This document shows positions 59,241 to 64,000 of a stretch of DNA of 64,000 nucleotides, piece after piece. Location: positions 334,738 to 398,737 of the forward strand of contig NZ_AYWO01000005.1 of NCBI RefSeq assembly GCF_000502955.1, in the 5' to 3' direction. The translations under genes and the position numbers were made by a program. The notes under the pieces were generated by a model. The model made no database searches. It saw nothing but the letters and a program-made list of their open reading frames with translations, and was not told where the DNA came from. This stretch comes from Mesorhizobium sp. LNHC252B00 (lineage in GTDB: Bacteria; Pseudomonadota; Alphaproteobacteria; Rhizobiales; Rhizobiaceae). Numbering within the stretch: the first letter of the stretch is position 1; the number at the start of each line of letters is the position of its first letter.

Positions 59241-59341
59241 CATCCAGTGATCTGGATTCTTACCGAGTGGTTGGAGCCACTTTGTTTGACGCCTCCCTGT
59301 TAAACTCCTGAGAGCCGCCTTATCCGCGGCTCTTTTTTTTG
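59241..59341 (+). ncRNA. Small regulatory RNA, suhB-motif / EcpR1-like candidate
   Basis: Modular sRNA layout without a reading frame: hairpin 1 ATCCAG/CTGGAT (59242-59257), hairpin 2 AGTGG/CCACT (59266-59281), an unpaired stretch with an anti-Shine-Dalgarno-like CGCCTCCCTG near 59290, then a strong terminator hairpin and T-run. The order and the GGTTGGAGCCAC and GACGCCTCCCTG pieces recall a conserved rhizobial sRNA family (Rfam suhB motif; the S. meliloti cell-cycle sRNA EcpR1 may belong to it). The family name is from memory and not certain. The start is estimated from the -10 element. Confidence 0.65.
59311..59341 (+). terminator. Rho-independent terminator of the sRNA
   Basis: Stem AGAGCCGC (59311-59318) with GCGGCTCT (59326-59333), loop CTTATCC, followed by at least eight T. 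The nearest upstream gene ends 183 bases earlier, which supports a separate short transcript. Confidence 0.93.
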
Positions 59342-59376
59342 TCCGCATTTTCGGGGCAGGGGCCAGTGGACCGACG

Positions 59377-59391
59377 TTAACCTTCTGTTAA
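59377..59391 (+). promoter_or_regulatory. Probable CtrA box upstream of rcdA
   Basis: TTAACCTTCTGTTAA is an exact TTAA-N7-TTAA match with the preferred CC after the first half-site. It lies 115 bases before the rcdA start. CtrA control of rcdA would link the proteolysis adapter to the regulator whose degradation it promotes. Confidence 0.72.
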
Positions 59392-59505
59392 ACATGTGCT
59401 TGCCTTCACCGGTGACGAAGCGCATTTTCAAGCTTCAGTCAGACGGGTTTCCGGGTGTATCGGCAGGGAGCCGAATCAGCCGGTTGCAAGTGCAGGGGCG
59501 TATCA

Positions 59506-60039
59506 ATGAACGAGCTTTCGAAGGGCAGTGCGAAAACCGTCAAGCTGGCGGAACGCCGGGTTTTCTCGCAATCCTTCAAGCCGCTTTACCAGGAAGGTAT
59601 GGGCCTCGTCGAACAGGCCGCCGAATACCTCGACGGCAAGGGCCGGGCCGAGGCGAAGAAACTATCCAGGCTGGCGGCCACCCTCTACGCGGCCGAATCG
59701 ATGCGGCTGACCACCAGGCTTATGCAGGTTGCGTCGTGGCTGCTTTTGCAGCGCGCCGCCAACTCCGGCGAGATGACCCGCGACCAGGTCGCGTCTGAAA
59801 AATCCAAGGTGCGCCTCGACACCGCTTCCGCCCGTGACGAAGCCGCCGGCTGGGCCGAACTGCCCGAGGATTTCCTCGACCTCGTCACCCGCTCGCTGCG
59901 CCTGCAGGCACTGGTCCGCCGCATGGACGAGGAAATCTATGGCTCCGGCGCAGTGGCCGACATGCAGCCAGCGGCTCGCCGCCCCAATCCGGTTTCCGAC
60001 CAGATCAGCCTGCTCAACACAGCTTTCGCCAGAGGCTAA
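59506..60039 (+). CDS. rcdA: RcdA-like regulator of CtrA degradation (DUF1465)
   Basis: 177 residues from ATG at 59506 (CAGGGGCG upstream). Helical protein: LYQEGMGLVEQAAEYLDGKGRAEAKKL, then LYAAESMRLTTRLMQVASWLLLQRA and WAELPEDFLDLVTRSLRLQALVRRMDEE, matching DUF1465. In Caulobacter RcdA helps deliver CtrA to ClpXP. A CtrA box upstream fits feedback. The stop codon abuts a repeat element. Confidence 0.91.
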   Translation: MNELSKGSAKTVKLAERRVFSQSFKPLYQEGMGLVEQAAEYLDGKGRAEAKKLSRLAATLYAAESMRLTTRLMQVASWLLLQRAANSGEMTRDQVASEKSKVRLDTASARDEAAGWAELPEDFLDLVTRSLRLQALVRRMDEEIYGSGAVADMQPAARRPNPVSDQISLLNTAFARG

Positions 60040-60087
60040 TGCATGTTGCCCAAAAGTGGGCCCCGGTTTTGGGAGAACGACATGCAT
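60039..60087 (+). repeat. ATGCATG-type palindromic repeat (copy 4)
   Basis: Outer arms ATGCATGT (60039-60046) and ACATGCAT (60080-60087), inner arms CCCAAAA (60049-60055) and TTTTGGG (60067-60073). Its first base is the last base of the rcdA stop codon. Same family as the copies at 6344 and 52756. Confidence 0.85.
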
Positions 60088-60099
60088 CGCATCAAAAAC

Positions 60100-60143
60100 C
60101 TAAAGCGCGTCGCCTGAATCCGTTCAAACGCGACGCGCTTTAG
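60100..60143 (+). repeat. 14-base perfect inverted repeat between rcdA and ruvC
   Basis: CTAAAGCGCGTCGC (60100-60113) and GCGACGCGCTTTAG (60130-60143), separated by 16 bases. The long stem lacks a T-run. It is adjacent to copy 4 of the ATGCATG family and resembles a mosaic intergenic element, though it could slow transcription between rcdA and ruvC. Confidence 0.85.
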
Positions 60144-60218
60144 ACCTCGGGCACTCCTCTGTTTCCGGTTTGTTCACATTTCGCTGGCATCGCTGTCCAT
60201 CGGAGGTAGACTGGACGC

Positions 60219-60740
60219 ATGGGGGAAGCGATTCGCATTATCGGTATCGATCCGGGGCTTCGGCGCACCGGCTGGGGGATTGTCGAAAGCCTCGGCAATT
60301 CGCTGCGCTTCATTGCTTCCGGCACCGTGAAGTCCGACGACAAGGCGGCTCTGGCGACGCGGCTCTGCCAATTGCATGACGGGCTCGCCGAAATCCTGCA
60401 CCGCGCGATGCCGCACGAGGCGGCCGTCGAACAGACCTTCGTCAACAAGGACGCCGTGGCGACGCTGAAGCTCGGCCAGGCGCGCGGCATCGCCATGCTG
60501 GTGCCGGCGCGTGCCGGGCTCGTCGTTGCCGAATATGCGCCCAACGCCGTCAAGAAGGCGGTGATCGGCGTTGGTCATGGCGACAAGAAGCAGATCCACA
60601 TGATGGTGAAGGTGCTGTTGCCGAAAGCCAGCTTCGATACCGAACATGCCGCGGATGCGCTGGCCATTGCCATCTGCCATGCGCATCATCGGCAGAGTAT
60701 CGCGTACCGGATGGCGCTTGCCGGCCAGCTATGTTCTTGA
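60219..60740 (+). CDS. ruvC: Holliday junction resolvase RuvC
   Basis: 173 residues. Catalytic acidic residues are in [14 protein letters not shown] (Asp), [23 protein letters not shown] (Glu) and the C-terminal [18 protein letters not shown] (His/Asp). RuvC cuts four-way junctions bound by RuvAB. It heads the ruv genes, but a toxin-antitoxin pair starts 44 bases later, before ruvA. Confidence 0.96.
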   Translation: MGEAIRIIGIDPGLRRTGWGIVESLGNSLRFIASGTVKSDDKAALATRLCQLHDGLAEILHRAMPHEAAVEQTFVNKDAVATLKLGQARGIAMLVPARAGLVVAEYAPNAVKKAVIGVGHGDKKQIHMMVKVLLPKASFDTEHAADALAIAICHAHHRQSIAYRMALAGQLCS

Positions 60741-60783
60741 CTTGTTCACGCTGTGCGGATAAGTAATACCGCAAAGGTATTAC
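60737..60783 (+). promoter_or_regulatory. Putative vapBC-1 promoter and palindromic operator
   Basis: Perfect arms GTAATACC (60763-60770) and GGTATTAC (60776-60783) around GCAAA end one base before the antitoxin start codon. A -35-like TTGACT (60737) overlaps the ruvC stop; a weak -10 TAAGTA lies 17 bases on. The palindrome is probably the VapB site. Confidence 0.72.
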
Positions 60784-60784
60784 C

Positions 60785-61054
60785 ATGCGCGTGACCACCA
60801 AGGGGCAAGTTACGATCCCCAAGCCGATAAGGGACCGTCTGGGCATCGGCCCGGGCTCCGAGGTGGAATTCGTGGCCACCGACGGGGACGTTCGGCTGGT
60901 TGCCGTCAACGAGAATATCTCCGAAGAGGAGAAGTTGCGCAGGTTCAGCGATGTCCTTGACCGGATGGATGGGACGTTGGACCTGGGAGGCATGACCACC
61001 GATCAATATATGGAGTGGTTGAGGGGGCCGCGTGAAGATCTCGACGTTGATTGA
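60785..61054 (+). CDS. vapB1: AbrB/MazE-fold antitoxin of VapBC module 1
   Basis: 89 residues. An N-terminal swapped-hairpin DNA-binding domain (MRVTTKGQVTIPKPIRDRLGIGPGSEVEFVATDGDVRLV) is followed by a toxin-binding tail (about 50-89). Reading frame overlaps the toxin gene by 23 bases. The pair sits between ruvC and ruvA in the same direction. The gene name is given by position in the pair. Confidence 0.88.
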   Translation: MRVTTKGQVTIPKPIRDRLGIGPGSEVEFVATDGDVRLVAVNENISEEEKLRRFSDVLDRMDGTLDLGGMTTDQYMEWLRGPREDLDVD

Positions 61055-61469
61055 CACCAATGTCCTGATCGACGTCTGGGGACCGCCCGGACCGCTGAAA
61101 AGATGGTCGGCCTGGGCGATTGCTTCCTGCCGCCGCGACGGAGCCTTGGTGGTCAACACGATCGTCTGGTCCGAGCTCGCGCCGCTGATCGCGACGGAGA
61201 CGGCACTTCGAAAAGCAGTCGACATGCTCGAGATGGATCGCGAGTTCCTGCCTTGGGAGGCGGCTTTCCTTGCAGGCGTCACGCATTCCCGCTATCGCCG
61301 GGCCAGCGGCGTTCGGGAAAGAACCTCGCCTGATTTCTTCATTGGCGCCCATGCGACCGTTGCAGGACATCGTCTTTTGACACGCGACGCGGCCCGTTAT
61401 CGCAGGTACTTTCCCGACCTCGACATCATCTGTCCGGAAACGCACCCAAGAGGGGCCTATCTTCCATGA
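61032..61469 (+). CDS. vapC1: PIN-domain toxin of VapBC module 1
   Basis: 145 residues from a GTG at 61032. Four acidic residues of the PIN active site are present: Asp8 ([11 protein letters not shown]), Glu48 (SELAPL), Asp101 ([10 protein letters not shown]) and Asp119 (LLTRDAARY). VapC toxins cut tRNA or rRNA. It overlaps the antitoxin gene by 23 bases and ends 10 bases before ruvA, so read-through from the toxin operon into ruvA is likely. Confidence 0.9.
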   Translation: MKISTLIDTNVLIDVWGPPGPLKRWSAWAIASCRRDGALVVNTIVWSELAPLIATETALRKAVDMLEMDREFLPWEAAFLAGVTHSRYRRASGVRERTSPDFFIGAHATVAGHRLLTRDAARYRRYFPDLDIICPETHPRGAYLP

Positions 61470-61479
61470 AAGATCTGGC

Positions 61480-62100
61480 ATGATCGGCAAGCTCAAGGGC
61501 ACGCTGGACGAGATCGATGAGGATCATTGCCTCGTCGACATCCATGGCGTCGGCTATGTCGCCTATTGCTCGGCGCGCACGCTGGCCGCGCTGCCTTCGC
61601 CCGGCGAAGCTGTGGTGCTGTTCATCGAAACCTATGTGCGCGAGGACATGCTGCGGCTCTACGGCTTTCAGTCGGTGCTGGAGCGCGAATGGTTCCGGCT
61701 CTTGATGAACAATGTACCGGGCGTCGGCGCCAAGGTGGCACTGGCTATCCTGTCAACGCTGGCGCCGGCGGATCTCGCCAATGCGATTGCGCTGCGCGAC
61801 ATCGCCATGGTTTCTCGCGCGCCGGGCGTCGGCAAGAAGGTGGCCGAGCGCATCGTCACCGAGTTGAAGAACAAGGCGCCGGCCTATGCCGGGTCCGCTT
61901 CGGGGACCATCGGCCTGAAGCAGGAGCTCGGCGACGGCGTGGCATCCGCGCCGATTGCCGACGCCGTCTCGGCACTGGTCAATCTCGGCTATTCGCGCGA
62001 CACCGCGGCCAACGCGGTCGCGGCGGCGCTGAAGACGGCGGGCGAGCATGCGGATGCGCCGAGGCTGATCCGTTTCGGGTTGAAGGAACTGGCGCGGTGA
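61480..62100 (+). CDS. ruvA: Holliday junction DNA helicase subunit RuvA
   Basis: 206 residues. Domain I has [31 protein letters not shown], domain II has two HhH motifs ([18 protein letters not shown] and [21 protein letters not shown]), and the C-terminal domain III (about 155-206) binds RuvB. RuvA tetramers hold the four-way junction. It is flanked by two toxin-antitoxin pairs rather than adjoining ruvC and ruvB. Confidence 0.96.
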   Translation: MIGKLKGTLDEIDEDHCLVDIHGVGYVAYCSARTLAALPSPGEAVVLFIETYVREDMLRLYGFQSVLEREWFRLLMNNVPGVGAKVALAILSTLAPADLANAIALRDIAMVSRAPGVGKKVAERIVTELKNKAPAYAGSASGTIGLKQELGDGVASAPIADAVSALVNLGYSRDTAANAVAAALKTAGEHADAPRLIRFGLKELAR

Positions 62101-62148
62101 CATGGTTGTGGAAAAGAAAAATCCGGCTATCATATGATTGGTAAGAGA

Positions 62149-62167
62149 TTTCTTAGAAAGTAAGAAA
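62149..62167 (+). promoter_or_regulatory. Palindromic operator of vapBC-2
   Basis: Perfect arms TTTCTTA (62149-62155) and TAAGAAA (62161-62167) around GAAAG, ending at the base before the antitoxin ATG. Same layout as the module-1 operator (5-base spacer, adjoining the start). A -10-like TATCAT is at 62128 and a weak TTGTGG at 62106. Confidence 0.72.
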
Positions 62168-62452
62168 ATGGGCGCTTACGCCAGTCTGACCTCGAAGGGT
62201 CAGCTTACAATTCCAAAAGATGTCCGGGACGCGTTGTCACTCAAAACGGGTGACATGATCGCCTGGACGGTCATGGATGGCTATCTGATTGGAACGCCGC
62301 GCAATCTCGACTTTGCAGACCTCGCCGGATTTCTGGGCGATCCGCCCGGCGGTCCGGCGTCACTAGAAGAAATCGACCTCGCGGTGCGGGATGCCGTTGG
62401 CAGGCATGTTGTCGGCGGCGGGTCGCAAGGCGGACGAGAGGGCGACGAGTGA
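62168..62452 (+). CDS. vapB2: AbrB-fold antitoxin of VapBC module 2
   Basis: 94 residues from ATG at 62168, just after the palindrome; an ATG at 62138 would put the operator inside the gene. DNA-binding hairpin YASLTSKGQLTIPKDVRDALSLKTGDMIAWTV, then an acidic tail with DFADLAGFLGDPPGGPASLEEID. The stop overlaps the toxin start by 4 bases. Not close in sequence to module 1 beyond the fold, so it was probably acquired separately. Confidence 0.88.
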   Translation: MGAYASLTSKGQLTIPKDVRDALSLKTGDMIAWTVMDGYLIGTPRNLDFADLAGFLGDPPGGPASLEEIDLAVRDAVGRHVVGGGSQGGREGDE

Positions 62453-62853
62453 CGTCGATCGGCATTGATACGAACGTTCTGCTTCGAATGGTGCTGAACG
62501 ATGATGCAGAGCAGCGGGTGAAGGCCCTCGCATTCGGCGAAGGCCTCAGCGCCGGTGCTCCCGGCTTCGTCAGTTTGATCGTGCTGGTGGAATTCAGCTG
62601 GTCGTTGATTTCGCGCTATAGGCTACCGAAAGAGCAGATGCAGGCGGCAATCCAGAGACTGTTGAAGATCAAGACACTGTTGTTCGAAGATTTCGATGCC
62701 ATCGTGGTTGCGCTCGAAAGATCGAATTCGCCGCAGGTGGACTTTGCCGATGCATTGATCGCCGAGCACAATCGAAATCTGGGTTGCTCGCATACAGTCA
62801 CGTTCGATCAGCGGGCCGCCAAATCCATTGCCAGTATGGAACTGCTCGCATGA
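62449..62853 (+). CDS. vapC2: PIN-domain toxin of VapBC module 2
   Basis: 134 residues from GTG at 62449 (GTGA overlap with the antitoxin stop). Active-site acids Asp7 ([13 protein letters not shown]), Glu48 (VLVEFSWSL), Asp98 and Asp101 ([13 protein letters not shown]), Asp120 (TFDQRA). This is the MNT/VapC type with the FADALIA motif. Its stop overlaps the ruvB start by 4 bases (ATGA), which should couple their translation. Confidence 0.9.
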   Translation: MTSIGIDTNVLLRMVLNDDAEQRVKALAFGEGLSAGAPGFVSLIVLVEFSWSLISRYRLPKEQMQAAIQRLLKIKTLLFEDFDAIVVALERSNSPQVDFADALIAEHNRNLGCSHTVTFDQRAAKSIASMELLA

Positions 62854-63887
62854 GCCTGTCGCCCCGACTGATTGCGCCCGAAAAACGCGGCGAGGATGCC
62901 GAGCAGACCTTGCGGCCGCAGACGCTCGACGATTTCGTCGGCCAGGCAGCGGTGCGGGCCAATCTGAAGGTGTTCGTCGAGGCCGCCAAGGGCCGCAACG
63001 AAGCGCTCGACCATGTGCTGTTCGTCGGGCCGCCGGGCCTTGGCAAGACGACGCTGGCGCAGATCATGGCACGCGAACTCGGCGTCAATTTCCGCTCGAC
63101 CTCCGGCCCGGTCATCGCCAAGGCCGGCGATCTCGCGGCACTGCTGACCAATCTCGAAGAAGGCGATGTGCTGTTCATCGACGAGATCCATCGCCTGAGC
63201 CCGGCGGTGGAGGAGATCCTCTACCCGGCGATGGAGGATTTCCAGCTCGACCTGATCATCGGCGAAGGACCGGCGGCGCGCTCGGTCAAGATCGACCTCG
63301 CGCGCTTCACCCTGGTCGCCGCCACCACGCGGCTCGGCCTGCTCACCAATCCGCTGCGCGATCGTTTCGGCATTCCGGTGCGGCTCAATTTCTACACCGT
63401 CGAGGAGCTGGAGCAGATCGTGCGTCGCGGCGCCCGCATCCTGCAGATGGCGCTCGGCGACGATGGCGCGCTGGAGATCGCGCGGCGCGCGCGCGGCACG
63501 CCACGCATCGCCGGGAGGCTGCTGCGCCGCGTGCGCGATTTCGCCTCGGTCGCCGGCGATGGTCATGTCAACCGGCAGATCGCCGACGAGGCGTTGACCC
63601 GGCTGGAAGTCGACGCGCTCGGCCTAGATGCGCTCGACCGCCGCTATCTGTCGATGATCGCCCGCAATTTCGGTGGCGGGCCGGTCGGCATCGAGACGAT
63701 CGCCGCCGGCCTGTCCGAGCCGCGCGACGCCATCGAGGACATCATCGAGCCCTATCTGATCCAGCAGGGTTTCATCCAGCGCACGCCGCGCGGCCGAATG
63801 CTGACGGCCAATGCCTGGCGTCATCTCGGCCTGGATGCGCCGAAGGACCTGGCGCAGCAGCAGATCAACCTGTTCCAGGAAGAGTAG
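62850..63887 (+). CDS. ruvB: Holliday junction ATPase RuvB
   Basis: 345 residues, start at [12 protein letters not shown]; longer frames run back into vapC2. Walker [16 protein letters not shown], Walker [26 protein letters not shown], sensor 1 [19 protein letters not shown], and the C-terminal winged helix with the [13 protein letters not shown] motif. Motor of the RuvAB branch-migration complex. Translated from a start overlapping the vapC2 stop. Confidence 0.97.
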   Translation: MSLSPRLIAPEKRGEDAEQTLRPQTLDDFVGQAAVRANLKVFVEAAKGRNEALDHVLFVGPPGLGKTTLAQIMARELGVNFRSTSGPVIAKAGDLAALLTNLEEGDVLFIDEIHRLSPAVEEILYPAMEDFQLDLIIGEGPAARSVKIDLARFTLVAATTRLGLLTNPLRDRFGIPVRLNFYTVEELEQIVRRGARILQMALGDDGALEIARRARGTPRIAGRLLRRVRDFASVAGDGHVNRQIADEALTRLEVDALGLDALDRRYLSMIARNFGGGPVGIETIAAGLSEPRDAIEDIIEPYLIQQGFIQRTPRGRMLTANAWRHLGLDAPKDLAQQQINLFQEE

Positions 63888-64000
63888 TTTTCCGAGAAGG
63901 CCGCTGCCCGGCCTGACGGCACCGAAGCCACCAGCACTAGCAACGCCGCCGACAAGGTCTTGATCATCGCCGTCAACAGTGCCATCCGATGCTATGTCCC
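63888..64000 (+). other. Window edge after ruvB, no gene called
   Basis: 113 bases to the end of the window. On the minus strand a start at 63984 opens MALLTAMIKTLSAALLVLVA, which looks like a signal peptide, but that frame stops inside ruvB after about 54 residues. No gene is called. Confidence 0.4.

Larger units (their letters stand above)
59129..59505 (+). other. 377-base regulatory region with sRNA-like gene and two CtrA-type boxes
   Basis: Between the His-rich membrane gene and rcdA. It holds a TTAA-N7-TTAA box at 59203, an sRNA-like transcript ending in a terminator at 59340, and a second TTAA-N7-TTAA box at 59377. GANTC sites of the CcrM kind occur at 59255 and 59473. No protein-coding frame is convincing. 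Confidence 0.7.

Noticed and set aside
63888-63984. Minus-strand start with signal-peptide-like sequence at the window edge
   Set aside because: The frame ends inside ruvB after about 54 residues; without the sequence beyond the window a gene cannot be supported.

Overview
The window is a GC-rich stretch of an alphaproteobacterial chromosome, most like Mesorhizobium or a close relative in the Rhizobiales. This rests on gene order (obg-proB-proA-nadD-rsfS-rlmH-envC-ctpA), on GapR, RcdA and 6S RNA genes, on TTAA-N7-TTAA boxes of the CtrA type, and on palindromic intergenic repeats of the kind common in rhizobia. No rRNA, tRNA, CRISPR array, insertion sequence or prophage was seen. The genes are mostly core chromosomal genes, broken up by small accessory inserts.

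Layout. 1-10.5 kb: end of obg, proline synthesis (proBA), nadD, an MscS channel, rsfS, rlmH, then an envelope group (EnvC-like activator, CtpA protease, YibQ-like deacetylase). 10.5-16.8 kb: rppH, alanine use (alr, dadA), a LysR regulator divergent from mmsA, and a small secreted protein. 16.8-20.9 kb: a hydroxyproline catabolic cluster (GntR repressor, deaminase, FAD oxidase, epimerase) with clear palindromic operators. 21.2-27.7 kb: a complete branched-chain amino acid ABC transporter (livHMGF, a small membrane protein, livK); its LivG carries a C-terminal helix-hairpin-helix extension. 28-33.2 kb: pyruvate carboxylase, gapR, small unknowns, msrB. 33.3-36.6 kb: VWA protein and MoxR ATPase with hicAB and a GNAT gene between them. 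36.7-38.5 kb: 6S RNA, 5-formyl-THF cyclo-ligase, a YmdB-type phosphoesterase. 38.5-44.2 kb: TerC protein, an ArsR-controlled SRPBCC/VOC group, yebC, a SelW-like protein, a TetR/DUF1772 pair, rpmE. 44.3-53.4 kb: ABC exporter, M32 carboxypeptidase, a non-flagellar MotA/MotB-like pair, a hemolysin III protein, suhB, efp. 53.5-59.1 kb: Sel1 protein, ThiE-like protein, a DMT exporter divergent from an Lrp regulator, TauE, and small membrane proteins. 59.1-60.1 kb: a cell-cycle locus with an sRNA-like gene, two CtrA-type boxes and rcdA. 60.2-63.9 kb: ruvC, ruvA and ruvB interleaved with two separate VapBC toxin-antitoxin modules.

The most notable pattern is that three toxin-antitoxin modules (hicAB and two vapBC) sit between genes that normally adjoin: MoxR/VWA, ruvC/ruvA and ruvA/ruvB. 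Each has a perfect palindrome just upstream of its first gene. The second vapBC is stitched to ruvB by a 4-nt stop/start overlap, so DNA-repair translation may be coupled to the toxin gene. Other points for follow-up are the sRNA with a CtrA-type box over its putative -35 region next to rcdA, the LivG fusion, a repeat translated into the N-terminus of the hydroxyproline oxidase, and a 49-residue glycine-zipper protein too short for normal ORF calling.
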